Below, in pieces: positions 1 to 7,800 of a stretch of 15,699 nt of DNA. A program made the translations under genes and the position numbers. Numbering within the stretch: position 1 is the stretch's first letter; each line of letters begins with the position of its first letter. Source of the DNA: an uncultured Alphaproteobacteria bacterium (GTDB lineage Bacteria; Pseudomonadota; Alphaproteobacteria; Sphingomonadales; Sphingomonadaceae); contig CAJAHV010000044.1 in assembly GCA_903939555.1 (NCBI GenBank), positions 1 to 15,699 on the forward strand, written 5' to 3'. Under the pieces are notes generated by a model, which saw only the letters and a program-made list of their open reading frames with translations, was not told the origin of the DNA and did no database searches.

Positions 1-630
1 CGACAGGCCTTGCGGCGTGGGCGCAAAACCGGCGGCAAGCAAGTCAGGTCGCGCCGTTTCTCCGACACTGGCGAGGGTGATCAGCGCCTGCCAGCCGCCA
101 TTTCCATCAATGCGCAGCTGCACTTGCCCGGTGGCGGAGGCCAGCGGCAACAGCAAGGCCCCGGCATCACAGCGGACCAGCCCTTGCAGCGTGCCACCCA
201 GCGCGGTCGCCATCGGCCCGGTGGCAATCACCGCGACACTGCCGCTGGCGGCGGTACAGGTGCGCCCCGCAAAGCGGATCGACAGGTTCTGCAAGTCGAC
301 GCGGCCGATCGGCAGTGGCGTGTGCCCGCTGGCATCGACCGTTCCCGACAGGCCCGTGACCCCGTCAGCCATGGCCGTGCCGGTCAGCGCCGGCCCTTCA
401 AAGCCCAGGCGCGGCGCGCCGCTCAGCAGCGAGAGCGGTGCCAAGCCGACGGCAAGGTCACCCAGCGGGACGCCGCGCCACGCCGCATCGGCCAGTTGCC
501 CTGACCACAGGCTGCCCGAAACCTGCCGAGCTGCCAGCCCGGCATCGCCCAGCGCCAACACGACGCGCAAGGGCAGCAGTATGATAGCGCCGAGCACAAA
601 GGCACCCGTCAGCCACAATAGCCGCATCAT
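1..630 (-). CDS. gspN: Type II secretion system protein N (partial, runs off left edge)
   Basis: The frame is open for exactly 210 codons from an ATG at 630 to base 1, with no stop, so the C-terminus is outside the window. A hydrophobic N-terminal anchor spans residues 4-24. It is followed by the pattern typical of GspN, VSGSLWSGQLADAAW at 37-51 and then GVPLGDL. GspN is a bitopic inner-membrane protein of the T2SS platform with a mostly periplasmic domain. It is present in only some systems, and its exact role is poorly defined. The ATG overlaps the gspM stop (ATGA), and a second ATG follows directly. Family members are usually about 250 residues, so roughly 40 are probably missing. The last-gene position after gspM matches the usual operon order. 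Identity rests on position plus the N-terminal motif. Confidence 0.85.
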   Translation of the reverse strand, partial: MMRLLWLTGAFVLGAIILLPLRVVLALGDAGLAARQVSGSLWSGQLADAAWRGVPLGDLAVGLAPLSLLSGAPRLGFEGPALTGTAMADGVTGLSGTVDASGHTPLPIGRVDLQNLSIRFAGRTCTAASGSVAVIATGPMATALGGTLQGLVRCDAGALLLPLASATGQVQLRIDGNGGWQALITLASVGETARPDLLAAGFAPTPQGLS

Positions 631-1109
631 CGGCCGCTGCCTGACAGGGCAAGGGTCACCGCCAATGTCTGGTCGGCGTTGCGATTGCTGGCGAGCAGTG
701 TCGTGGTGATGCCATCGCGCGCTTCCATATCGGCGATCCAGCGCAGCAACGGCATCGGCTTGATGGCAGCAATGCGCAGGCTGACCTCTCCTGCGCCATT
801 GCTTTCGAGCGTTTCGGGAGCGAAGCCGGCGGCACTGGCGCTGGCGCGGATGCGTTCGAGCAGCGGCGTGCCACTGGCCGGGCGGCGGCGCGCTTCGGCA
901 GCTCGGATGGCACCGGTAAGGCTGCGCACCTCTGCGAGCGCCGAAACTGCGGTGGCGTGGCGGGCTGCGGCGCGATCACCGGCATCGGCAAGCGGGCGCA
1001 GCACGCCGAACCACAGCGTGACGATGCCCAGAAGGCCGGCCAATAGGGCCAGCAGCACCTGTTCGCGCGGGCTGCGGTCGCGCCACCAAGGCAGGATCAG
1101 CGCCATCAT
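627..1109 (-). CDS. gspM: Type II secretion system protein M
   Basis: This 160-residue protein has the GspM layout. A short cytoplasmic N-terminus (MMALILPWWRDRSPREQ) precedes one membrane helix at about 18-37. A predicted coiled segment follows at about 44-75 and a small periplasmic ferredoxin-like domain at about 80-160, with the typical tract RIRASASAAGF near 86-96. GspM binds GspL in the inner membrane and helps connect the platform to the pseudopilus. The ATG at 1109 overlaps the gspL stop (ATGA), and the gene's own TGA overlaps the gspN start in the same way. The second ATG at 1106 is an equally possible start. The sequence is weakly conserved across the family, so the call leans on topology, length and position between gspL and gspN. 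Confidence 0.9.
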   Translation of the reverse strand: MMALILPWWRDRSPREQVLLALLAGLLGIVTLWFGVLRPLADAGDRAAARHATAVSALAEVRSLTGAIRAAEARRRPASGTPLLERIRASASAAGFAPETLESNGAGEVSLRIAAIKPMPLLRWIADMEARDGITTTLLASNRNADQTLAVTLALSGSGR

Positions 1110-2194
1110 CGCGGCTGCACCACGAGGTCGACAAGCACGCGGCCGCCGTCGTCGCGTGGGATGCCCATGCGCGCCGTGACACCTTCCGCCTCGATCACGG
1201 CGGCAATTGCTGCCCGGTCACCGGCATCGGGTGCGATTAGCACCGCCACCAGCCCGGTCGAACCGGCATAATTGAGGCTGTCAAGGCTGACCTCCGGCCG
1301 GTCGCGTAATGCGGTGAGCAGCGGCGCCGTCAGTTTGGTGAAGCCGGTGCCGCCGCCCAGGCTGTCGAGCCGTGCCGCCACCTGGGCCCGGGCATCGCCG
1401 ATGACGGTGTCGCGTGGCAGCACGGCGCGGGCGGCATCGGCGAGTTCTCGCTCGGCATTGGCGGCGGCAAGGTCGTGGCGCAGGATCGAAGCGGCACTGG
1501 TGGCGAGCAATGTGCCGGCAATCACCAGCACCAGGACCGCGGCGCGGCGCAGCCGGGCGGTATCGAGCCGCCAGCGCCGCGGCCGGGCAAAGCCGCCCTG
1601 GCGCAGATCGAGGCCGGCGGCGGCAAGGGCGGCCGGCAGGCCGGCGCTCCAAATATCGGGGTCCAGCGTGGTTACAGGAGCATCACCGATCAGCAGCAGC
1701 GCCAGATCGGGTTCGGCGGCAAAGGCGCTATCCTGCCCGCGCACCAGCCATTGGCTGCCATCGGCGAGCACCGCAACGCCTTGGGGGGGCGGTGGCAGCA
1801 GCAGCGTGGCCGGCAATATGCGATCGGGGTCGATCCCGGCGGCAGCGAGTTCGGCAAGCCAACCGGCCATCAGCACGTTATCGACCAGCGCCAGCGGCCG
1901 CCGGGCGTCGCCGCGGCTGTCACCAATCGCGACATGGGTAGTATCTATTGGCGTCGCGCCGACATCTGCGGCGAGCAAGCGGGCCGCCGCCACCGTCTGG
2001 GCCGGCGCCAATGGCGGCAACTCGACCCAGTGCAGCGCCACCGGCGCCCCCGGCACCACCGCGATGGTTTCGGTTACGGTGGCCGGATCGGGTGGTTCGG
2101 GCCAGCCGTCACCGCGCTGCGTGCTGCCATCGGCGGCGAGTCGCAGCCACCAGCGGTGGCCGTCATCGGGCAGGAACAGCAAAGTCCGGATCAT
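1106..2194 (-). CDS. gspL: Type II secretion system protein L
   Basis: This 362-residue protein has the GspL architecture. An actin-like cytoplasmic domain covers about 1-205 and would recruit the GspE ATPase. One membrane helix lies at about 216-237 (AAVLVLVIAGTLLATSAASI). A periplasmic ferredoxin-like domain covers about 270-360 and would pair with GspM. The segment around 283-320, with TGFTKLTAPLLTAL and then SLDSLNYAGSTG, resembles the periplasmic domain of other GspL proteins. GspL couples ATP hydrolysis by GspE to the membrane platform. The ATG at 2194 overlaps the gspK stop (ATGA), and its TGA overlaps the gspM start. The cytoplasmic domain is divergent, as is usual. Operon position makes the identity secure. 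Confidence 0.93.
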   Translation of the reverse strand: MIRTLLFLPDDGHRWWLRLAADGSTQRGDGWPEPPDPATVTETIAVVPGAPVALHWVELPPLAPAQTVAAARLLAADVGATPIDTTHVAIGDSRGDARRPLALVDNVLMAGWLAELAAAGIDPDRILPATLLLPPPPQGVAVLADGSQWLVRGQDSAFAAEPDLALLLIGDAPVTTLDPDIWSAGLPAALAAAGLDLRQGGFARPRRWRLDTARLRRAAVLVLVIAGTLLATSAASILRHDLAAANAERELADAARAVLPRDTVIGDARAQVAARLDSLGGGTGFTKLTAPLLTALRDRPEVSLDSLNYAGSTGLVAVLIAPDAGDRAAIAAVIEAEGVTARMGIPRDDGGRVLVDLVVQPR

Positions 2195-3198
2195 TCGTCA
2201 CCTGTCCAGCGTCGTGCGGCGATACGAGCGGGCGGTTGCCGCGCGTCGATCAACCCGGTTTCGTGCAATTGCGTGGTGCCGACCGTGACGTCAAGATCAA
2301 GCGCGAACCAGCGGCTGGTGACGCGCGGCTGGTCGAGCACGTCGCCCGGCGGGGGCAGGTCGCGCAGTGTCGGGCTGTTCCAGAACTCGGCAATGGCGCT
2401 CCAGCCGCCGGCGGGGCGTTCGGCAATGACGCGCCGCGCCGCATTCAGGCCCAGTGCTTCGCCATAGAACATCGCGATGAGTGGGGCCTGGTCGGGCAGC
2501 AATGTGTTGACGTTGATTGGCGACAGGTCGGCAACCGGCAGCGCGCACAGCCAGGGCCGCAGCCGCGCGTACAGTGCCGGGGTCACGCCCTGCACGGCGC
2601 GCAGCTCGCTGGCTTCGGCCATCAGCGTGTTGGCGGTGCGATAGGGGCGCGGCGCCGCGGCATAGGCAGCGTCTTCGGCGCCATCCGGGTTGGGGCGATC
2701 ATCGCTGTCGATCCAGTCGGCGGTGGACGCAGCGACGCGCCGGGCATCGCTGCGTGCGACACCCTGCAGCATCATCAGGTTGACGAACTGCCCGATAGCG
2801 AGCGGTCGCGACGCCAGCGCAGCGGGCGCGGTGCCGGTGACAAGGCTGTTGAGGTTGAAGCAGTTGCCGCCGTCGGTGACCCGCGCCCGTGCCGTGCCCC
2901 CGGGCAGTGGCAGGGTGATGGGGCGGCCGTGCCAGCCGCCGGCCAATGTGGTGCGTTGCGGCGAGGCGGCGAGCAGATCGTCGATGCGCACACTGACCAG
3001 TTGTTCGCCGACTTCGGCAAAGCCGCGCGCGGTTTCGAGGCCCCCGGCGTTGCCGGTGAGCATGGTGGCGAGCCGCAGCCGGTCGAAAACCCCGACAGCA
3101 ATCGCCCCCATGATGCCGACAAGGATGAGCACGGTGAGCAAGGCGGCGCCGGTTTCGTGGTGCCGGGGCGGCGGGAATGGCGGTTTGTGGCGCCTCAT
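2191..3198 (-). CDS. gspK: Type II secretion minor pseudopilin K
   Basis: The product has 335 residues. The leader is MRRHKPPFPPPRHHETG, with prepilin peptidase cleavage expected after Gly17, and the hydrophobic helix AALLTVLILVGIMGAIAVGV follows. The mature protein has Thr, not Glu, at position +5. Lack of Glu5 is a known trait of GspK, thought to fit its place at the very tip of the pseudopilus. The length, about twice that of the other pseudopilins, fits the extra alpha-helical domain of GspK. The late segment SPINVNTLLPDQAPLIAMFYG (split here as SPINVNTLLPD and QAPLIAMFYG) is typical of the family. The reading frame stays open upstream to 3321, but ATG at 3198 is preferred because it overlaps the gspJ stop and gives a normal leader. 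Confidence 0.95.
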   Translation of the reverse strand: MRRHKPPFPPPRHHETGAALLTVLILVGIMGAIAVGVFDRLRLATMLTGNAGGLETARGFAEVGEQLVSVRIDDLLAASPQRTTLAGGWHGRPITLPLPGGTARARVTDGGNCFNLNSLVTGTAPAALASRPLAIGQFVNLMMLQGVARSDARRVAASTADWIDSDDRPNPDGAEDAAYAAAPRPYRTANTLMAEASELRAVQGVTPALYARLRPWLCALPVADLSPINVNTLLPDQAPLIAMFYGEALGLNAARRVIAERPAGGWSAIAEFWNSPTLRDLPPPGDVLDQPRVTSRWFALDLDVTVGTTQLHETGLIDARQPPARIAARRWTGDE

Positions 3199-3851
3199 CG
3201 CCCGCCTCCGGGGCCAACCAGGAACGCCTGATGCAGCGCTGGCAGGCCGGTCGCGGTGATGTCGATCGTCACGGCGTCGGGCAGGCTGTCGCTGGTGGCG
3301 GGGTCCCAGCGGTCCTGCCATTGCCCTTGATGGTGGAAGCGCAGCGCCAGCGCCGTCACCCCGGTCAACAACACGGCGGGCGGATAGGCGGCGGCGCCAT
3401 CGACCAGCGGCCAGGCGCGGCGTTCGAGCCGGCCGTCGACGAGGCGATATTCGACGCGCTGCAACGATGCCCGCGCCGCGCCGGCTTCGTTGCGCCAGCC
3501 GCGCCGGACAAGAGTGAGCAGCGTGTCGCCTTCGCGGCCGGTCAGCGCCGGGTGCGGGGTGCCGCGCGCGTCACGCCATGGCCGCGCCGCCGCCTGGCCG
3601 ATGTCGGCGGCGAGCAGCGCGCGGCTGCGCGTGACGGCAGCAAGTGTGTCGAGCCGTTCGCCGGTGCGGCCACGCGCATCGACGGCGAAGCTGAGCAGCG
3701 CGGCAGCAGCGGCGGAGAGCAGCGCGAACAACAGGATGGCAATGAGCAGTTCGATAAGGGTGAAGCCGGCGTCGCCGGGCCCCCGTGACGCATGTCCGTG
3801 CCTGACCGGCACTGGCGGTGCGGCGGCATCGACCGATAGTGGCCGCATCAT
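3195..3851 (-). CDS. gspJ: Type II secretion minor pseudopilin J
   Basis: This 218-residue protein carries the prepilin signature GDAG|FTLIELLIAILLF, with Glu at +5 of the mature form. GspJ, GspI and GspK form the tip complex of the pseudopilus. The size and the C-terminal beta-rich domain, including QRVEYRLVDGRLERRAWP and later AVTIDITATGLPALHQAFLV, match GspJ. The ATG at 3851 overlaps the gspI stop (ATGA), and its TGA overlaps the gspK start. That start gives a 29-residue leader, long for a prepilin. An in-frame GTG at residue 14 would give 16 residues. I keep the ATG because of the overlap. Several other pseudopilins here also have longish leaders. Confidence 0.93.
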   Translation of the reverse strand: MMRPLSVDAAAPPVPVRHGHASRGPGDAGFTLIELLIAILLFALLSAAAAALLSFAVDARGRTGERLDTLAAVTRSRALLAADIGQAAARPWRDARGTPHPALTGREGDTLLTLVRRGWRNEAGAARASLQRVEYRLVDGRLERRAWPLVDGAAAYPPAVLLTGVTALALRFHHQGQWQDRWDPATSDSLPDAVTIDITATGLPALHQAFLVGPGGGR

Positions 3852-4219
3852 GCGGCGCGCCTGACGACAGTGAGCGCTGCTGCGGTGTCGCCATCGGGCC
3901 CGGCGACGCGGATTTCGATGCGTTGCAGGCGCGGATCGGGGGTGCGCTGTGTGTCGCGTGTCCAGCGCCAGTCGCGGCCGCCGTTGCGTTCGGTGCCGCT
4001 TTGCCGGCCGAAAGCCGGCGGCAGGGCCGCGATCATGACCTCCACGGCCTGGTTGCGGGCCACGATGGCGGCCAGCGTCTTGTCATCGAGGCGGGCTGCG
4101 GTGCCCGATGCCGAGCCTTGCAGGCGCAGCAAGGCGAGGGCGGCAAGGCTGAAGATTGCCAATGCGACGAGCACTTCGACAAGAGTGAAGCCCTGTTGGT
4201 GGCGGGATTCAGCGCGCAT
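3848..4219 (-). CDS. gspI: Type II secretion minor pseudopilin I
   Basis: The product is 123 residues, normal for GspI. It has a short leader MRAESRHQQG, predicted prepilin peptidase cleavage after Gly10, and the helix FTLVEVLVALAIFSLAALAL with Glu at +5. GspI initiates the pseudopilus tip complex with GspJ and GspK. The middle segment with NQAVEVMIAALPP fits the usual pattern of conserved GspI residues after the helix. The start ATG lies inside the 3' end of gspH (11-nt overlap), and its stop overlaps the gspJ start by 4 nt. No unusual features are visible. Confidence 0.94.
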   Translation of the reverse strand: MRAESRHQQGFTLVEVLVALAIFSLAALALLRLQGSASGTAARLDDKTLAAIVARNQAVEVMIAALPPAFGRQSGTERNGGRDWRWTRDTQRTPDPRLQRIEIRVAGPDGDTAAALTVVRRAA

Positions 4220-4679
4220 CGACCCGCACCTGCCCGGTATTGCTGACGGTCACGACGCTGCTGGCACCGTCGCGGCGTAAAATGATCTCGGCCGGCGTGG
4301 CCAATCCGGTGGCATCGAAGACCAGCGCGGCCCCGCCTTCGACGGCTGTTGCTGCGGCAACGCCGGTGCCCCAGCGCCGCGGTACCAGCGCGCGTTCGGC
4401 AACCGGCGCCCAGCTTTCGCCGCGGCGCTGTTCAAAGCCATAGCCGGCGGCATCGAAGCGCACGCCGATATCCTGGCCGCCGATGATCGCGAGGTCGCGC
4501 GCCGCCACCAGCCGCGCTGCCAGCGCAGCGCCATCATCGGCCAGCTTGCCGCGCGGATCGGGCAGGCTGAGTACCACCGTTGTCGCCATCAGGCCAATGA
4601 CGACGAGCACCACCAGCAGCTCGACCAGCGTGAAGCCGGCGGCGCGCGGGGGGCTATTTCCAGTTGCCGATATCGGCAT
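4209..4679 (-). CDS. gspH: Type II secretion minor pseudopilin H
   Basis: With the start at ATG 4679 the protein is 156 residues. It has a 15-residue leader ending PPRAAG, cleavage before FTLVELLVVLVVIGLMATTV, and Glu at +5. GspH links the pseudopilus tip to the GspG shaft. The C-terminal part, with RLVAARDLAIIGGQDIGVRF and a late SSVVTVSNTGQVRV, is typical of the GspH/FimT family. The frame stays open to 4784, but the chosen ATG has an AGGCGAAA ribosome binding site directly upstream and gives a sensible leader. The start lies 26 nt inside gspG, the longest overlap in the operon. Confidence 0.92.
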   Translation of the reverse strand: MPISATGNSPPRAAGFTLVELLVVLVVIGLMATTVVLSLPDPRGKLADDGAALAARLVAARDLAIIGGQDIGVRFDAAGYGFEQRRGESWAPVAERALVPRRWGTGVAAATAVEGGAALVFDATGLATPAEIILRRDGASSVVTVSNTGQVRVDAR

Positions 4680-5079
4680 TTTCGCCTGTCCCGCCGGGCG
4701 CGCCATCGGCGCCGAGCGAATAAATGTCGAAGGCGCCGTGCTGCCCGGGCAGGGCATATTGATAGGGCTTGCCCCAGGGATCATCGGGCAGGCGCTTAAG
4801 ATAGCCGCCGCGCCGATAGCGATCGGGCTGCGCCAGCCCGGCGGGCGGGGTCTGCAGGGCCGCCAGCCCTTCCTCGCTGCGCGGATAGGTGAACATATCG
4901 AGCCGGTACATCTCCAGCCCCTGTTCGATCAGCGCGATATCGGCCTTGGCCTTTTCGACCATCGCCTTGTCGCGCGTCGGCAGCACGTTGACGATCACGA
5001 CGGTGGCCAGCAGCCCGATGATGACGATGACGACCATCAGTTCGACAAGCGTGAAGCCGTCTTCATTTTCGCGGTCCAT
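4654..5079 (-). CDS. gspG: Type II secretion major pseudopilin G
   Basis: GspG is the shaft subunit of the pseudopilus, processed and N-methylated by the prepilin peptidase. This copy has the leader MDRENEDG, then FTLVELMVVIVIIGLLATVV with Glu at +5. It contains the hallmark family blocks TYPRSEEGLAALQ, GYLKRLPDDPWGKPYQY and FDIYSLGADGAPGGTGENADIGNW, the last forming the calcium-binding loop region in known GspG structures. I place the start at ATG 5079 because AGGAAG sits 5 nt upstream and the leader is then 8 residues, giving 141 in all. A second ATG at 5091 overlaps the gspF stop (ATGA) and would add MRKT. The longer open frame upstream to 5634 is a shadow of gspF. Confidence 0.96.
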   Translation of the reverse strand: MDRENEDGFTLVELMVVIVIIGLLATVVIVNVLPTRDKAMVEKAKADIALIEQGLEMYRLDMFTYPRSEEGLAALQTPPAGLAQPDRYRRGGYLKRLPDDPWGKPYQYALPGQHGAFDIYSLGADGAPGGTGENADIGNWK

Positions 5080-5082
5080 GGT

Positions 5083-5088
5083 CTTCCT
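5083..5088 (-). promoter_or_regulatory. Ribosome binding site of gspG
   Basis: AGGAAG is placed 5 nt (counted from AGGA) before the ATG at 5079. The first base of this motif is the last base of the gspF TGA stop, so ribosomes finishing gspF would stop on top of the gspG site. This favours the internal ATG at 5079 over the ATG at 5091. Confidence 0.6.
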
Positions 5089-6305
5089 CATTGGGCGGCA
5101 AGGGTATCGAGTTGCAGGATCGGCAGCAGGATCGACAGCACGATGGCGGCAACGATGCCGCCCATCACGATGATCACGCCGGGTTCGAGCAACGACAACA
5201 GGGTAGCGGTGAAGGTGTCGAATTCGCGTTCGAGATAGTCGGCAGCGCGTTCGAGCATCAGGTCGAGCCGCCCCGAACTTTCGCCGCCGGCCGCCATATA
5301 GACCAGCAGCGGCGGGAATACCCCCGATTTGCGCAGCGCCGCCGACAGGCTGCCGCCTTCGCGGATGGCGCTGACGATATCTTCCGATGCCCGCCGCAGG
5401 GCACGATTGTTGATCGTGGCGGTGGTCAGCGCCAACCCTTCGATGATCGGCAGTCGGCTGGCGACCATGGTGGCCAGCGTGCGCGCCAGCCGTGCAGCGT
5501 GGAGATCGCGCAGCAACCGCCCGAAGAAGGGCAGGCGCAGCAGCCATGAATCGAAGCGGAAGCGAAAGCCTTCGTCCTGCATGGCGCGGTTGAACAGGAA
5601 CGCCGCCGCGATGCCGCCGAGCAGCAGCAGCCACCAGAAGTTGGCGAGAAATGCCGAAATGGCGATGACGATGCGGGTCAGCAGCGGCAGCGCCTGGCCG
5701 ATGTCTTCGAATTGTTCGACAACGCGGGGCACGACGAAGATCATCAGCGCGATGACGACGACGGTGGCGACCACCGCCAGCGCCGCCGGATAGGCGATGG
5801 CCGCGATGACTTTGCCGCGCACCGTCGCCTGGCGTTCCTGCAAGTCGGCGAGGCGTTCGAGGATTTCGGGCAATGATCCGGCGCTTTCGCCCGCCGCGAC
5901 CATGGCGCGATACAGCGGCGGGAAGCTGCTGGGCTCCAGCGCCATCGCGTCGGATAGGCGGCGGCCTTCGACCACGCCGGCATGGACATGGCCGAGGATG
6001 CGCTGGACATGCGCCGCTTCGGTCTGGCGCACGATGGTGCGCAGCGTTTCTTCAAGCGGCGCGACCTGCACCAGCGTCGCGACCTGGCGGGTGAACAGCG
6101 TCAACTGCTTGACGTTGAGCTTGCGCGACAGGCCGGGGCTGGCCAGCGGCGCGCCGCGCGCGCGCGGGCCAGCGCTGTCGAGCCGGGTCGCGAACAGCTT
6201 GCGCCCGAGCAGCGCGGCGCGCGCCGCGTCGCTGTCGGCCGCATCGATGCGGCCCTCGCGTTCGCGCCCGGCCATGTCGATGGCGCGATAATGGAACTCA
6301 GCCAT
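5088..6305 (-). CDS. gspF: Type II secretion inner-membrane platform protein F
   Basis: GspF is the polytopic core of the inner-membrane assembly platform, between the GspE ATPase and the pseudopilus. The 405-residue product shows two T2SSF domains. The first has QLTLFTRQVATLVQVAPLEE at 68-87 and AAGESAGSLPEILERLADL at 137-155. The second has LARTLATMVASRLPIIEGL at 273-291 and AAGGESSGRLDLMLERAADY at 338-357. Three membrane helices are expected near 168-192, 210-238 and 370-398, and the ending VLSILLPILQLDTLAAQ is classic for GspF. A TTG at 6308 opens the frame, but ATG at 6305 is the better start. It lies 8 nt inside gspE and has a G-rich site (GGGGG) just upstream. Confidence 0.97.
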   Translation of the reverse strand: MAEFHYRAIDMAGREREGRIDAADSDAARAALLGRKLFATRLDSAGPRARGAPLASPGLSRKLNVKQLTLFTRQVATLVQVAPLEETLRTIVRQTEAAHVQRILGHVHAGVVEGRRLSDAMALEPSSFPPLYRAMVAAGESAGSLPEILERLADLQERQATVRGKVIAAIAYPAALAVVATVVVIALMIFVVPRVVEQFEDIGQALPLLTRIVIAISAFLANFWWLLLLGGIAAAFLFNRAMQDEGFRFRFDSWLLRLPFFGRLLRDLHAARLARTLATMVASRLPIIEGLALTTATINNRALRRASEDIVSAIREGGSLSAALRKSGVFPPLLVYMAAGGESSGRLDLMLERAADYLEREFDTFTATLLSLLEPGVIIVMGGIVAAIVLSILLPILQLDTLAAQ

Positions 6306-7800
6306 CAAGGCCCCCGCCGCGCATGACGCGCACGGCTTCCTCCGGCGTGGTCGTGCCGGCCTGCACCAGCGCGCGCGCGGCGGCGGCGAGCGGTGGCGAC
6401 ACCGCGCTCATTTCGGCAATAATGGCGCTTTCATCGCCGCCGTCGAGGATCAGCCGGCGGATCGCATCGGTGATGCGCACCGCCTCGAACACCCCGACCC
6501 GGCCCTTGAAGCCGCTGTGGTTGCAGGCGTCGCAGCCGCCCGGCTCCCAATAGCGCGTGCCGACCGCCAGCCCGATGAGCGCGGCGACGGCGGCATCGGC
6601 ACGATGTTCGACCCGGCAGGCCGGGCACAGGCGCCGCACCAGCCGCTGGGCAATGACGGCGCGCAGGGTGGAGGCGAGCAGAAACGGCTCGATCCCCATG
6701 TCGCGCAGGCGGGTGATGGCGCCGGCAGCATCGTTGGTGTGTACCGATGACAGCACGAGATGGCCGGTCAATGACGCCTGTATGGCGATTTCGGCGGTTT
6801 CGCTGTCGCGGATTTCGCCGACCATCACCGTATCGGGGTCCTGCCGCAGGATGGCGCGCAGCCCGGCAGCGAACGACAGCCCGACCTTGGCATTGACCTG
6901 GGTCTGGCCGACGCCATCCACGGCATATTCGACAGGGTCCTCGACCGTCAGGATGTTGCGGCTGCCGTCGTTGAGCAGCCGCAGCCCGGCATAAAGCGAG
7001 GTCGTCTTGCCCGATCCCGTCGGCCCGGTGATGAGGACGATGCCATTGGGTTCGGCGAGCGCGCCGCGAAACAGCGTGTCGATGGCCGGCGGCATGCCGA
7101 GCGCGGCCATGTCGATGCCGGCATTGTCCTTGTCCAGAAGCCGCAGCACGACGCGTTCGCCGCCGCGGCTGGGCAGAGTGGAGACGCGGACATCGAGGCT
7201 CTTGCCGCCCAGCGTCAGGCCGATGCGGCCATCCTGGGGCAGGCGGCGCTCGGCGATGTCGAGCCGCGCCATGACCTTGATGCGGCTGACCACCATCGCG
7301 GCGACATTGGCGGGCAGGCGGTGGCGCTCGGTCAATTGGCCATCGGCGCGCATGCGGACGATCAGCGCGCTTTCATAGGGCTCGATATGGATGTCCGAGA
7401 CGCCCTGGCGCGCCGCTTCGGCGATCAGGCCGTTGATCAGCCGGATGATCGGCGCTTCATCCTGGGTATCGAGCAGATCTTCGGCGGACGGAATATTGTC
7501 GACCAGCAGCCCGAGCGTGTCGCCGCCCTCCATGCTCGCCCCGGCGGTGAAGCCTTCGAGGGCGTAATTGTCGGACAGCAGGCGGTCGAACTGCGCGGCT
7601 TCGACCGCAACAATGCGGAGCGGCCGGCCGACCATGCGGCGCACTTCGGCGAGCACGCGCACATCATCGCCGCGGCGCAGCCCGATGGCGACGCTGTCCG
7701 CGCTGGCACCGGTCACCACGACGCCGAATTTCTTGGCGAAGGGATAGGGCAGCAGCGGCAGCGGCGTCGCTTCGGCGGCAGGGGCGATGCTGTCGGTCAT
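6298..7800 (-). CDS. gspE: Type II secretion system ATPase E
   Basis: GspE is the cytoplasmic hexameric ATPase that drives pseudopilus assembly. The 500-residue protein has an N-terminal N1E-like domain (about 1-100), an N2E region (about 115-220) with SDIHIEPYE at 135-143, and the catalytic core. Walker A is GPTGSGKT at 259-266. Asp box residues lie near TVEDPVEY at 285-292. The Walker B region is DTVMVGEIRDSETAEIA at 323-339, and the His box is HLVLSSVHTNDA at 347-358. The zinc-binding tetracysteine module, CPAC at 392-395 and CDAC at 423-426, separates GspE from most other type II/IV ATPases. All catalytic motifs look intact. The ATG overlaps the gspD stop (ATGA). The gap between the two CxxC pairs is 27 residues. 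Confidence 0.98.
   Translation of the reverse strand: MTDSIAPAAEATPLPLLPYPFAKKFGVVVTGASADSVAIGLRRGDDVRVLAEVRRMVGRPLRIVAVEAAQFDRLLSDNYALEGFTAGASMEGGDTLGLLVDNIPSAEDLLDTQDEAPIIRLINGLIAEAARQGVSDIHIEPYESALIVRMRADGQLTERHRLPANVAAMVVSRIKVMARLDIAERRLPQDGRIGLTLGGKSLDVRVSTLPSRGGERVVLRLLDKDNAGIDMAALGMPPAIDTLFRGALAEPNGIVLITGPTGSGKTTSLYAGLRLLNDGSRNILTVEDPVEYAVDGVGQTQVNAKVGLSFAAGLRAILRQDPDTVMVGEIRDSETAEIAIQASLTGHLVLSSVHTNDAAGAITRLRDMGIEPFLLASTLRAVIAQRLVRRLCPACRVEHRADAAVAALIGLAVGTRYWEPGGCDACNHSGFKGRVGVFEAVRITDAIRRLILDGGDESAIIAEMSAVSPPLAAAARALVQAGTTTPEEAVRVMRGGGLDG

Noticed and set aside
1948..3231. 427-codon open frame on the plus strand
   Set aside because: It is antisense to gspK and gspL, low in hydrophobic pattern, rich in Arg/Gly/Ala, and has no recognisable motif. 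Long antisense frames are expected in DNA this GC-rich.
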